In this document: positions 17,836-26,810 of the stretch, piece after piece
How positions within the stretch are numbered: position 1 is the first letter of the stretch
Layout: each line of letters starts with the position of its first letter
Assembly (NCBI RefSeq): GCF_964229645.1
Contig: NZ_CAXREX010000163.1
Location: 1 to 64,000, forward strand
Length of the DNA: 64,000 nt
Reading direction: 5' to 3'
Origin: Nioella sp964229645
GTDB lineage: Bacteria; Pseudomonadota; Alphaproteobacteria; Rhodobacterales; Rhodobacteraceae
Notes under the pieces: generated by a model
What the model was told of the DNA's origin: nothing
What the model saw: the letters and a program-made list of their open reading frames with translations, nothing else
Database searches by the model: none
Made by a program: the position numbers and the translations under genes

Positions 17836-20800
17836 TTACTCAGCGGCTTCCGGCGGCGGTCTGCGGAAGATCTCGCGGAAGATGCCGGGGGTCAGAACCG
17901 AGAGCGGGTTCACCGTCACATCCGAGTTATCTGCCGTTCCCGTCAGCCGGTAGGTGAATCCGAACAATCCCTCGCGCCGGGGCGTGAACAGGCCTCCTAC
18001 CAGCCCGTTGACCACATACAAGGGCGAAACGACGCCTTCGAAGTCGAAATACCCGCTGCGCGTGTTGTAGATCCCGTCCAGCGAAAGCCCCATCGACGCG
18101 CCAAGCGCGGTGCCTTCCGTGATCGTCATCACGTCAGGTGTCAGTGAAAAGATCACCTCGACATCGCCCAAGGCCACGCCCTCGCCAGTAGCGAGCTGCT
18201 CGATCAGCCCCACAACGGAAATGGCGCTGAGCAATTCGGCAATGGCCGGGGCATTGCGCAGGCGCGGGTTGTCGATGGTCAGACTGCCGCTATAGCGCCC
18301 TTCGCCGGGCAAGGGGCGCAGGATGAGATCCATCCGTCCGCCATAGGCATTGCGGTAGATGCCCGCAGCACGCAGCACCGCCCCCCCGTCATCGGACCGA
18401 AGCCGGATCGCCACGCCATCCGCTTCTCCCAGGATGGTGCCGTTGACGGGCACCTGACCGCCCATCAGCCCCCGGAACTCACCCCGGATCGGGCTGCCGG
18501 ACAGTTCCGCACGCAGATCCGTCAGGAATATCCCGTCTGTCACCTCAAGCCGGTCCAGCCGGATATTGAGCGGAAGCGCCCCTGCTGACCCGCCGCCACC
18601 ACCGACAGGCAGGCCGCGCAGATCAGCCTCTCCCCCGGTGATCTGGATGCGCGGCGACAGCCCCGGCCCCCGCGACACGAGGCTGCCCGACACGTCAAGC
18701 CAGTCATCGAGCAGGAAGCGATCCACGCGCAACCTGTCAAACTGCCTGTCGGCGAGTTCAACCGCACCTTCCAGGAACAGCCCGTCCCCGCGCAGAACGA
18801 GGCTTGGCACGTCAGGTGCATCGCCCAGTATGATGTCGAGCTCCAGGCTGCCCGTGTCACTGGCAGGCAGGCGCCAGCCCAGGGACGGGATGGCCAGGGT
18901 CACGCCCGAAAGGTCCGACGTGATGGCAAGGCGGGGCGGCTGATCTTCTACAAGATCCAGCACGAAGCTTGCAGGCCCCCGGCCGCTCAGCATCCCCTCG
19001 GGAAGCACCACGCCGAAATCGGCCAAACCCTGCGGTTCCAGGATCGCTTCACCGGTCACCCGGCTTTGCTGCGGCGCGTCCGGGCCAAGCTCGCGGCTCC
19101 AGGTTGCGTTGGCCGATAGCCCGTCCAGCATGGCCGGACCGCCAATCGAAAGCGAATGATTGTCGGCCTCGATATGGAGTTGCTGAGACCGCAACACCCG
19201 GCCCGGCACCAGTTCCTCTGAACGCACATCCAGGAGACGCCCGGTAATGCCGAACCGCACCTCTTCGGGCGGAATGCGCGGACGCAGGTCCATGTCCAGC
19301 GTCAGCAGAAGATCGGCCTGCCCCTCTGCCACCGTGCCGGGATCGAAGGGAAAACGGTTCAGCAGGTTGAAGGGTTCGGCCCCGATCAGGGTCATGGCCG
19401 AGGAGATCGGGCCATTGATCGACAGTTCGAAATGCGCAGGCGTCGGGCGTTGACGGGTATTGGTCAGCAGCATGACGGACTCGGCCAGTTGCAGCCGCCC
19501 GCCATTCGGGGCCGTGACATAGCCATCATGAAGCGCCAGCGAGACCGTGGTGCCACTGATATCCATGTATCCGCGCCCTGCCTCGATCGGGGCCATGTTG
19601 CGGATGGCGCGCACCTCGGACTCTTCGAAATCGAAGGTTATCCCGTGACGCGGGCGGCTTTCCCCCGGTGCCAGGCGGATCGCGGCATGGGCGTCGCGGA
19701 CGGTGCCGCCGATCACGTTTTCCGCAAGCCAGCGGCGTGTATTCGCAATGGCATTGACCGGCCACAGGGGCAGCACCCGATCGGTCGCCACTTCCGGAAT
19801 GTCGGCATCAATGCGCACCGACAGCCCCTCTGGTTCGGCTGCAATGCGCCCGCGCGCGGTGACATGCAGCCCCTCGTCGTAGAGAACGGCCTGGCCGAAA
19901 TCGATGGCCACATGCGGATAAAGCTGCAAGCGCATGTCAAGCGCGCCCCCTGCGAAGGATATCGGGGCCTCGAAGACGCCGGGCGGATCAGCCACGAATT
20001 CGCTGATCTGGAACTGGGACAGGTAGACAGGCCCTTCCAGCAGCGTGGCGTGGCCCGAGATGCTGCCGCTCAGGATCGGGGATTCGACGCGGAACTCGTC
20101 GAGATGCATCCGTGCCGTTGACGCGTCGTAGTCAAAGCGCAGTGACAGGGCATCGAGCGGCAAAGGATCGACACCGCCGCCCGGGGTGATCCGGCCCGCC
20201 CCCACATCCAGCTCACCTGACAGGGTGCCAAGCGTGGCATCGTCGAATAGCGTCGTGCTCATCCGGCCAGAAAGCGGCGCATCAACCAGCGTAAGCCACT
20301 CCAGCGCGGCAGAGACCGCCGCAACATCGGTGCTTTGCAGGTTCTGGAATGCGGCGGAAACATCGGTTTCGCCAGCTTCCGGATGGCGCGTGAAACGCAG
20401 GGCAAGCGAACTGTCCGGGGTGCCCGCGACCTCCCCGCCAAGGGTCAGGATCAGCGCCTCCCCTTCCGGCACCAGCGATAGGGCAGCGTTGTCGATGCGC
20501 AGCTCGTCCCCGGTTTCTCCATCCTCGATGACCAGCGTCAGCCCTTCGCCGACAACCCGTTGCAGACTGGAAAACACGGTCTGGCGGAACATGCGGTCGA
20601 TCCCGCCAAGGGTTTGCGCAAGGTCGCGCGCGTCCCCGTCCTGGGCACCGGTAAAGGCAAGGTCGAGCCGCCCGTCTGCCGTCCGCCGGATCCTCAGCCC
20701 CGCCCCGGCCAGCGACACCTGCCGCGGCCGCATCTCGCCATCCAGCAGGGCGGCCCGGTCGATCTCTACCTCCAGCGCGGGGAACACAACGCGTGGGCGA

Positions 20801-21102
20801 CCCGCTTCGGACAGGCGCAGGTTGACGAAGCGGATCCGCGGCATGAGCGTTCCGCGTGCAATCGACAGGCCCACACGATCGACGGTGACATCGCCACCGG
20901 GCATCGAAGCGTCGAGCCCCGCCTCGATCCGCGCGCGCGCAAATTCCGGAACTCCGACCGATCGGCCATTCGGGGGAAATGCGAGCAGAAGGAGAAGCCC
21001 CGCGAGGGCAAGAACCAGCACTGTCATCCCGCGCAGGAACCAGCGCAAGGCACGGCCTCGCCTCGGGCGGCGCGACTGCGGATCGGGGCCGGGTTCTGTC
21101 AT
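17836..21102 (-). CDS. AsmA/YhdP-like giant envelope protein
   Basis: 1088 aa. An Arg-rich cytoplasmic head (1-22) and one membrane helix (about 24-45) are followed by a very long beta-rich periplasmic part with a DUF3971-like middle and an AsmA-like C-terminal region (ISVVGLIEQLATGEGVALGDVEVIFSLTPDVMTI). Such proteins are predicted to form hydrophobic grooves that bridge inner and outer membrane and carry phospholipids (YhdP, TamB, YdbH in E. coli). YhdP is about 1270 aa, so this is somewhat short but not truncated. Assignment to the YhdP branch rather than a generic AsmA protein is likely but not certain. Confidence 0.8.
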   Translation of the reverse strand: MTEPGPDPQSRRPRRGRALRWFLRGMTVLVLALAGLLLLLAFPPNGRSVGVPEFARARIEAGLDASMPGGDVTVDRVGLSIARGTLMPRIRFVNLRLSEAGRPRVVFPALEVEIDRAALLDGEMRPRQVSLAGAGLRIRRTADGRLDLAFTGAQDGDARDLAQTLGGIDRMFRQTVFSSLQRVVGEGLTLVIEDGETGDELRIDNAALSLVPEGEALILTLGGEVAGTPDSSLALRFTRHPEAGETDVSAAFQNLQSTDVAAVSAALEWLTLVDAPLSGRMSTTLFDDATLGTLSGELDVGAGRITPGGGVDPLPLDALSLRFDYDASTARMHLDEFRVESPILSGSISGHATLLEGPVYLSQFQISEFVADPPGVFEAPISFAGGALDMRLQLYPHVAIDFGQAVLYDEGLHVTARGRIAAEPEGLSVRIDADIPEVATDRVLPLWPVNAIANTRRWLAENVIGGTVRDAHAAIRLAPGESRPRHGITFDFEESEVRAIRNMAPIEAGRGYMDISGTTVSLALHDGYVTAPNGGRLQLAESVMLLTNTRQRPTPAHFELSINGPISSAMTLIGAEPFNLLNRFPFDPGTVAEGQADLLLTLDMDLRPRIPPEEVRFGITGRLLDVRSEELVPGRVLRSQQLHIEADNHSLSIGGPAMLDGLSANATWSRELGPDAPQQSRVTGEAILEPQGLADFGVVLPEGMLSGRGPASFVLDLVEDQPPRLAITSDLSGVTLAIPSLGWRLPASDTGSLELDIILGDAPDVPSLVLRGDGLFLEGAVELADRQFDRLRVDRFLLDDWLDVSGSLVSRGPGLSPRIQITGGEADLRGLPVGGGGGSAGALPLNIRLDRLEVTDGIFLTDLRAELSGSPIRGEFRGLMGGQVPVNGTILGEADGVAIRLRSDDGGAVLRAAGIYRNAYGGRMDLILRPLPGEGRYSGSLTIDNPRLRNAPAIAELLSAISVVGLIEQLATGEGVALGDVEVIFSLTPDVMTITEGTALGASMGLSLDGIYNTRSGYFDFEGVVSPLYVVNGLVGGLFTPRREGLFGFTYRLTGTADNSDVTVNPLSVLTPGIFREIFRRPPPEAAE

Positions 21103-21225
21103 GGATCTCGTGCGCTCGATCTCGCTCGGGGATTATCGCGGTGTTTCGGTCTTTATCTTCGCCTGAATTCGCCTAGCTTGCAAACGGCAGATGCAAGAAC
21201 CCGCTCATGGAAAGGACCTGACCCC

Positions 21226-21687
21226 ATGCTAGACGTCGGCAGCCCCGCCCCCGATTTCACCCTGCCCCGCGATGGCGGCGACAACGTGAGCCTTTCGGCG
21301 CTGAAAGGCGGACCGGTCGTGCTCTACTTCTACCCGCGCGACGACACACCCGGCTGCACGACGGAAGCCAATGACTTTACCGCCATGCTGCCCGAGTTCC
21401 AGGCCGCGGGCGCAACCGTCATCGGAGTGTCGAAGGACACGGTCGCCAAGCATGAGAGATTCATCTCCAAGCATGACCTCGGGGTCATCCTTGTCTCCGA
21501 TGCCGAGGGCGACCTGTGCGAACGCTACGGGACCTGGGTGGAGAAGAACATGTATGGCAAGAAAAGCATGGGCATCCAGCGCGCGACCTTCCTGATCGAC
21601 GCCGGGGGCAAAGTGGCCCGGGTCTGGCCCAAGGTAAAGGTGGCAGGCCATGCCGCCGAGGTGCTGGAGGCGGTGAAGGCGCTGTGA
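21226..21687 (+). CDS. bcp: Thioredoxin-dependent thiol peroxidase (BCP/PrxQ)
   Basis: 153 aa, a typical PrxQ-type peroxiredoxin reducing hydrogen and lipid peroxides. The peroxidatic site is TPGC with Cys44. The position five residues further on, where E. coli Bcp has its resolving Cys, is not a Cys here (TTEAN follows), so this is a 1-Cys-like or alternative-disulfide member. GVSKD and the C-terminal ATFLIDAGGKVARVWPKVKV fit the family. The ATG at 21226 is chosen with AAAGGA upstream. Its stop overlaps the start of the DUF455 gene, so the two are translationally coupled. Confidence 0.95.
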   Translation: MLDVGSPAPDFTLPRDGGDNVSLSALKGGPVVLYFYPRDDTPGCTTEANDFTAMLPEFQAAGATVIGVSKDTVAKHERFISKHDLGVILVSDAEGDLCERYGTWVEKNMYGKKSMGIQRATFLIDAGGKVARVWPKVKVAGHAAEVLEAVKAL

Positions 21688-22523
21688 CGGCCCTGACACT
21701 GACACAGATGGCGACGGCGGTGCTGGAAACCGCCGACGCCAAGACCAAGACCGCGCTTAGCCGTGACTATGCCGCGCGCTGGTTCGCAGCGCGGCGCGGC
21801 GAGACGCCCGAGATCAAGATCGGCACCGCCAGCCCGCCGCTGCGCCCGGCCCGGCCCGCAAAGCCCGAACTGCTCGATCCCCGCGACGTGCCGCGCCGCC
21901 GGCCCGGCAGCCCCGAGGGGCGCAAGGCGCTGCTGCATGCGGTCGCCCACATCGAGCTGAATGCCGTCGATCTGCACTGGGACATCATCGCGCGCTTCGG
22001 GGGCCGGGTTCGGTTTCCGATGGGCTTCTTCGATGACTGGGTGAAATCGGCCGACGAGGAATCCAAGCACTTCCAACTGGTGTCAGGCTGCCTGGAGTCG
22101 ATGGGCAGTTTCTATGGCGAGCTTGCCGCCCATGCGGGCATGTGGCGCGCTGCTGAGGACACGGCCGAGGACATCATGGGCCGTCTTGCCGTCGTTCCCA
22201 TGGTGCTGGAGGCCCGTGGCCTGGACGTGACCCCGGGCATGATCGAGGTCTTCCGCAAGGCAGGCGATCCGGCGGCAAAGCAGGCCGTCGAGGCGCTGGA
22301 GGTCATCTATGCCGAAGAGGTGCATCACGTCGCCTATGGCTCGAAATGGTTCCACTTCCTATGCGGGCGGCAGGACACCGACCCCAAGGAGGCATTTCAC
22401 CGCCTTGTGCGCACCTATTTCCACGGCGCGCTGAAACCGCCCTTCAACGAGGAAAAACGCGCCGAGGCAGGCCTGCCGCCCGATTTCTACTGGCCCCTGT
22501 CCGAGACCGGTTCCGTGGGTTGA
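21684..22523 (+). CDS. DUF455 ferritin-like protein
   Basis: 279 aa from the GTG at 21684, which shares GTGA with the bcp stop; an ATG at 21708 is an alternative. The helical core carries likely diiron ligands in AHIELNAVDLHWD (near 90), DEESKHFQL (near 120) and YAEEVHHVAYG (near 210), an arrangement of Glu and His pairs like ferritin-like and MiaE-type oxygenases. DUF455 has no settled function. Coupling to a peroxidase gene suggests a redox or iron-linked role (inference). Confidence 0.85.
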   Translation: MTALTLTQMATAVLETADAKTKTALSRDYAARWFAARRGETPEIKIGTASPPLRPARPAKPELLDPRDVPRRRPGSPEGRKALLHAVAHIELNAVDLHWDIIARFGGRVRFPMGFFDDWVKSADEESKHFQLVSGCLESMGSFYGELAAHAGMWRAAEDTAEDIMGRLAVVPMVLEARGLDVTPGMIEVFRKAGDPAAKQAVEALEVIYAEEVHHVAYGSKWFHFLCGRQDTDPKEAFHRLVRTYFHGALKPPFNEEKRAEAGLPPDFYWPLSETGSVG

Positions 22524-22576
22524 AGCGGGCAGATGGCTTGGCAAAATTCCGCCCAACCGGGCGCGAAATGGCCGAT

Positions 22577-22585
22577 TTATCCACA
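22577..22585 (+). promoter_or_regulatory. DnaA-box-like 9-mer upstream of the M23/bactofilin pair
   Basis: A second exact TTATCCACA, alone in the 171-bp gap between DUF455 and the M23 peptidase gene. It lies about 110 bp before the peptidase start. A link between replication state and envelope gene expression is possible but not shown. Confidence 0.35.
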
Positions 22586-22694
22586 GGCGCGGCAAAAAAG
22601 CTTTGTCCCTGCCCGGTGAATTGGTCTACTCCCCTTACCTGTCGGCGTCCTATTTGTGGGGACAGGGAGGGTCGCCCGGCGTTTGAAAAGGGAA

Positions 22695-24050
22695 ATGGGG
22701 CACAGTGACGTGAAAACACGCCTGACCGACCGCATCAACGCGGCTCTCGAGCGATATCTGCCCGAGCAGCGTCTTTTTCTGAAATCCGACCAGGGCATGC
22801 GCTACGTGCGTTTGCGCCCGGCCACGCAGGCCATCATGATCACCGGGTCGTCGCTTTTCGTGGGCTGGACCGTGATCGTGACGGCGATCTTCCTGATCGA
22901 CTCGATCAGCGCCGAAGGTGTGCGTGAGCAGGCCGAACGGGCGCAGGCCGCATATGAAACGCGCCTCAATGCCATTTCGCAGGAACGCGATTCCCGCGCC
23001 AGCGAAGCCCAGGCCAGCCAGGAACGCTTCGCCGTCGCGATGGACGAGGTGTCGGCCATGCAGTCGCGCCTCCTGGCCTCGGAAGAGCGCCGTCGCGAGC
23101 TGGAAACCGCCGTCGAGGTGATCCAGACCACGCTGCGCCGGGTCATGGGCGAGCGTGACGAGGCCCGCGAGCAGGCGACCGCCCTTCTGGCCGAACTGAA
23201 CGGCACCGGCGGCACCGAGCAAAGCGCAGCCGCGCGCCAGGCCGAACTGGAACGCACCATCGACTACATGACCCAGGCCCTCGCCCGCGCCGCGAACGAG
23301 CGCGACGATGCCTTCGTGGTCGCCGAGGCCGCAGAGGCCGAGGTCTACGACCTGGAATTCACCCAGGCCCTTTCCTACGAACGCAACGAGCGGATTTTCG
23401 CGCAGATCGAAGACGCGGTCGAGATGTCGATGTCGCCCCTTAACTCGATGTTCGAGGCGGCAGGCCTGTCGACCGAAGACCTCGTCAGCCAGATGCGCGC
23501 AAGCTATGACGGCCAGGGCGGCCCGATGATGCCGATCACCATGTCGACCCGCGGCGAAGATCCCGACGATGCGACTCTGCGCGCCAACGAGGTTCTGGCG
23601 CAGCTCGATTTGCTGAACCTGCACCGTATGGTCGCGGAAAGATTGCCTTTTTCGCGCCCAGTGCTGGCCAGCTACCGGCTGAGCTCGCCCTTCGGCTACC
23701 GCCGTGACCCCTTCAATGGCGGCAGCCGTCTGCATTCCGGCGTCGACATGGCGGGCCCCACGGGCACCCCCATCTATGCAACCGCTGACGGCGTTGTCAG
23801 CTTTGCCGGTCGTCAAAGCGGCTACGGACTCATCATCACCATCGACCATGCCTTCGGTTTCGAAACCCGTTATGCCCATTTGTCGCGCATCCGCGTGACC
23901 GAGGGCCAAAGGGTCTCGCGCGGGGAGCGCATCGGTGATATGGGAAGCACCGGACGGTCGACGGGTCCTCATCTGCACTATGAAGTGCGCACCGGTGAGA
24001 CGCCGCGCAACCCTATGAACTACATCATGGCAGGTAGAGATGTTTTCTAA
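22695..24050 (+). CDS. M23 family metallopeptidase with coiled coil
   Basis: 451 aa from the ATG at 22695; a GTG at 22656 is in frame but lies next to AGGGAGG-rich sequence and is less likely. One membrane helix (about 44-68) anchors the protein. A long periplasmic coiled coil (about 70-240, rich in E, R, A) follows, then a LytM/M23 domain. Zinc ligands are visible in LHSGVDMA (His347, Asp351) and in HLHYEVR near the end. Such proteins cleave peptidoglycan cross-links or regulate other hydrolases. The stop overlaps the bactofilin start by 11 bp, matching known bactofilin-M23 partnerships in cell-shape control. Confidence 0.92.
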   Translation: MGHSDVKTRLTDRINAALERYLPEQRLFLKSDQGMRYVRLRPATQAIMITGSSLFVGWTVIVTAIFLIDSISAEGVREQAERAQAAYETRLNAISQERDSRASEAQASQERFAVAMDEVSAMQSRLLASEERRRELETAVEVIQTTLRRVMGERDEAREQATALLAELNGTGGTEQSAAARQAELERTIDYMTQALARAANERDDAFVVAEAAEAEVYDLEFTQALSYERNERIFAQIEDAVEMSMSPLNSMFEAAGLSTEDLVSQMRASYDGQGGPMMPITMSTRGEDPDDATLRANEVLAQLDLLNLHRMVAERLPFSRPVLASYRLSSPFGYRRDPFNGGSRLHSGVDMAGPTGTPIYATADGVVSFAGRQSGYGLIITIDHAFGFETRYAHLSRIRVTEGQRVSRGERIGDMGSTGRSTGPHLHYEVRTGETPRNPMNYIMAGRDVF

Positions 24051-24573
24051 ATCAAAGATCAACGAACCCGGCCCGAAGCAGGCTGGTTCCGCCACCGACA
24101 AACCCGAAACCGCGGCCGATGCCGCCAAGGCAGGATCCACGGACAAGCCCGCAATGCCCCTTACCTCGAACAAGCCCAAGCCGCCCGCCTCGCTCCTGTC
24201 GTCTGACCTGACCATCGTGGGCAACCTGCGCACCACCGGTGATATCCAGGTCGAAGGCCATGTGCAGGGCGATATCCGCGCGCATCTTCTGACCGTGGGC
24301 GAGGGCGCCACCATCGAGGGTGAAATCGTGGCGGACGATATCGTCGTCACCGGTCGCGTGATCGGTCGCGTGCGCGGCCTGAAGGTGCGCCTGACCTCGA
24401 CCGCCAAGGTCGAAGGCGACATCATTCACAAGACCATCGCGATCGAAAGCGGTGCCCATTTCGAAGGCTCCGTGCAGCGCCAGGAAGACCCGCTGTCGGG
24501 CAATGGTGGCGCCAAGCGCGCAGCCCCCGCAGCCGCGGCCCCTGCCCCCAAGAACAACGGCGCCGAGGCCTGA
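24040..24573 (+). CDS. Bactofilin
   Basis: 177 aa. A disordered, Lys/Pro/Ala-rich head (1-50) leads into a bactofilin beta-helix (about 52-150), seen as repeated hydrophobic strands with turns such as GNLRTTGDIQVEGHVQGDI and VGEGATIEGEI. An Ala/Pro-rich tail follows. Bactofilins polymerise without nucleotide and position cell-wall enzymes at the membrane. The start codon lies inside the end of the M23 gene, so the two products are probably made together and work as scaffold plus hydrolase. A strong terminator follows. Confidence 0.93.
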   Translation: MFSKSKINEPGPKQAGSATDKPETAADAAKAGSTDKPAMPLTSNKPKPPASLLSSDLTIVGNLRTTGDIQVEGHVQGDIRAHLLTVGEGATIEGEIVADDIVVTGRVIGRVRGLKVRLTSTAKVEGDIIHKTIAIESGAHFEGSVQRQEDPLSGNGGAKRAAPAAAAPAPKNNGAEA

Positions 24574-24607
24574 GCCCCGACACCCTTTGATCCGGTCCAC
24601 GGATGAT

Positions 24608-24648
24608 CCGGCCCTGCACCCAAGCTGGTGCGGGGCCGGTTTAGTTTT
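24608..24648 (+). terminator. Strong Rho-independent terminator after bactofilin
   Basis: CCGGCCCTGCACC (24608-24620) pairs with GGTGCGGGGCCGG (24627-24639), 13 bp with one T-G pair, and is followed by TTTAGTTTT. It ends four bases before the stop of the converging DUF2189 gene. Confidence 0.9.
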
Positions 24649-24651
24649 ACC

Positions 24652-25443
24652 TCAGTCGTGTTCCAACGCGCGGCGATAGATGTGCCAGCTGGCATGGCCC
24701 AGAACCGGCAGCGCGATGAAAAGCCCCAAAAGCGCGGGCAACATCGCAAGGAAGGTCAGCACAGCGATCTCCATGCCCCAGGCGATCATGACCTTTGGGT
24801 TGCGCTTGACCACCGCGGTCGAGGTCAGCATTGCGGTCACGAAATCCAGTTCCTTGTCCAGCAAAAGCGGCAGCGAAATCACCGTCAGGCAAAACAGGAC
24901 GAAGGCAAAGACCGCGCCGAAGCCCGTGCCGGTCAGCAACATGAGCAGCCCTTCCGGCTGAAGAAGGTAGGCATAGCTCGACGAGACGTTCATCAACACC
25001 GATGGCCCCATGAACAGCGCGAAGAGCATATGCGCGAAGAAGGACCAGAACAGGAAATAGACGATGATGACCCAGGACATCAGCGGCAGTTGACGGAGCC
25101 GCTGACGCCAGACCACGCCGAAAATATCGTTGCGGCGAAAATCCGTGTCCCCCTGTTCCAGCCTGTGTGACACCTCGTAAAGCCCGACGGCAAGAAACGG
25201 CGCCATCAGCGGGAACCCGACGGTGAAGGGCAGCGCCCACCAGACCTGCTCGGTAACGAAGAAGAAGATGTAGATCAGCCAACCGCCCACAACGTAGATA
25301 TGGGAAAAGAAAAGGCCCATCATGGGCTTGCGCCGGAAGTCCCGCCAGCCCGCGCGCAACGCATAGCCGATATCGCCCATCTCCATCGCCCGGATGTCGG
25401 GCACCCGTGATGCTGCTGGCAATGCCTGCCCGGTCTCGCTCAT
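24652..25443 (-). CDS. DUF2189 membrane protein
   Basis: 263 aa from the ATG at 25443, with GGAGGA 8 bp upstream. About six hydrophobic segments span the protein, and the N-terminal MGDIGYALRAGWRDFRRKPMMGLFF motif is typical of DUF2189, a family of integral inner membrane proteins sometimes annotated as cytochrome c oxidase subunit I-like. No haem or copper ligand pattern stands out to me. Function unknown. The gene follows prfB on the same strand after a 141-bp gap holding a 22-nt palindrome. Confidence 0.8.
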   Translation of the reverse strand: MSETGQALPAASRVPDIRAMEMGDIGYALRAGWRDFRRKPMMGLFFSHIYVVGGWLIYIFFFVTEQVWWALPFTVGFPLMAPFLAVGLYEVSHRLEQGDTDFRRNDIFGVVWRQRLRQLPLMSWVIIVYFLFWSFFAHMLFALFMGPSVLMNVSSSYAYLLQPEGLLMLLTGTGFGAVFAFVLFCLTVISLPLLLDKELDFVTAMLTSTAVVKRNPKVMIAWGMEIAVLTFLAMLPALLGLFIALPVLGHASWHIYRRALEHD

Positions 25444-25547
25444 GCTCACGTCCTCCCCACCCAAATGCTAAGGGAGGCATCTCGATCCTGCCAAGGATTA
25501 AGTGCAGCGGTCAGGCCGGGCGGGGGGCGGAAATATTCATTTCCGGA

Positions 25548-25569
25548 CAAATTCCGTCGACGGAATTTG
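25548..25569. repeat. 22-nt perfect palindrome downstream of prfB
   Basis: CAAATTCCGTCGACGGAATTTG reads the same on both strands. After one mismatch the arms extend by GG/CC. It starts 16 bp past the prfB stop, without a T-tract, and lies before DUF2189. It could be a terminator stem, a protein-binding site or a copy of a dispersed element. Confidence 0.6.
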
Positions 25570-25584
25570 CCCCGCGCGATGCGC

Positions 25585-26712
25585 TCAGTCTTCTGCCTGG
25601 GCATCGGCGCGGGACTTGCCGGCCACGTCCATGGCCAGGACCGAGCCCATCAGCCCGTCGAGATCGCCATCGAGCACGCCCTGCGTGTCCGAGGTCTCGA
25701 AGCCCGTCCGCAGGTCCTTCACCATCTGGTAGGGTTGCAGAACGTAGGACCGGATCTGGTTGCCCCACCCCGCTTCGCCCTTGGCCTCGTGTGCCTCGTT
25801 GATAGCGGCGTTCCGGCGGTCCAGTTCCTGCTGGTAGAGCCGCGACTTCAGCGCCTTCATGGCGATGTCACGGTTCTGGTGCTGGGATTTCTCGGAACTC
25901 GTCACCACGATCCCCGTCGGGATATGGGTGATCCGCACGGCAGAGTCGGTGGTGTTGACGTGCTGCCCCCCCGCGCCGGACGAACGGTAAGTGTCGATGC
26001 GGATGTCAGAGGGGTTCACCTCGATCTCGATATTGTCGTCCACCACCGGGTAGACCCAGACCGAGGAAAACGAGGTGTGCCGCCGCGCGGCGCTGTCATA
26101 GGGCGAGATCCGCACCAGGCGATGCACGCCCGATTCCGATTTCAGCCAGCCATAGGCGTTGTGGCCGGAGATCTTGTAGGTGGCCGACTTGATGCCCGCC
26201 TCTTCGCCCGCGCTTTCGGACTGAAGCTCCACATCGTAGCCCTTCTTCTCGGCCCACCGCACATACATGCGCGCCAGGATCGAGGCCCAGTCACAGCTTT
26301 CGGTGCCACCCGCGCCCGAGTTGATTTCGAGGAAGGTGTCATTGCTGTCGGCCTCGCCATCGAGAAGCGCCTCCAGCTCTTTCTGGGCGGCCGTGGCCAC
26401 GAGGTCCTTCAGCGCGGCTTCGGCCTCGGCGACGACTTCGGCATCGCCTTCCATCTCGCCCAGTTCAATAAGCTCGATATTGTCTTCCAGCCCGCTCTTG
26501 ATCGCCTTGTAGGTGCCGAGCTTGTCGACCAGAAGCTGCCGGTCGCGCATCAGTTTCTGGGCCTTTTCCTGGTCATTCCACAGGTCCGGGTCCTCGACGC
26601 GCGCGTTGAATTCCTCCAGCCGGTGTTCCGCCGTCTCAAGGTCCATCCGCTGGCCCAGAAGGGCCAGGGATTTGCGGATTTTCTCGATATGGCTCTGGGT
26701 TTCGGCCCGCAT
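25585..26712 (-). CDS. prfB: Peptide chain release factor 2
   Basis: 375 aa. RF2 reads UGA and UAA stops and triggers peptide release. The catalytic GGQ is at 248-250 within GAGGQHVNTTDSAVR. An SPY-type codon-recognition region precedes it, the RF2 tripeptide SPF being replaced by nearby ISPYDS. The frame runs intact from the ATG, with no internal TGA near codon 25, so the autoregulatory frameshift of E. coli prfB is absent. It lies 98 bp downstream of the PBP1A gene on the same strand. Confidence 0.96.
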   Translation of the reverse strand: MRAETQSHIEKIRKSLALLGQRMDLETAEHRLEEFNARVEDPDLWNDQEKAQKLMRDRQLLVDKLGTYKAIKSGLEDNIELIELGEMEGDAEVVAEAEAALKDLVATAAQKELEALLDGEADSNDTFLEINSGAGGTESCDWASILARMYVRWAEKKGYDVELQSESAGEEAGIKSATYKISGHNAYGWLKSESGVHRLVRISPYDSAARRHTSFSSVWVYPVVDDNIEIEVNPSDIRIDTYRSSGAGGQHVNTTDSAVRITHIPTGIVVTSSEKSQHQNRDIAMKALKSRLYQQELDRRNAAINEAHEAKGEAGWGNQIRSYVLQPYQMVKDLRTGFETSDTQGVLDGDLDGLMGSVLAMDVAGKSRADAQAED

Positions 26713-26810
26713 GGTTCAACTCGCCTGGCTCGTGCTGCTTCGGTCCGAGTGATGTAGACCGTCCCCTGCCCCGCTGCAAGCATCGAAGGGGGCAGGTGCA
26801 ATCAGCTCTG

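Noticed and set aside
19432..20121. Plus-strand frames opposite the AsmA-like gene
   Set aside because: The minus-strand gene is a single continuous 1088-codon frame with a coherent beta-rich protein.
22577..22585. Replication origin at the DnaA box
   Set aside because: Only single boxes occur, with no AT-rich unwinding element, DnaA-box cluster or dnaA/gidA neighbours.
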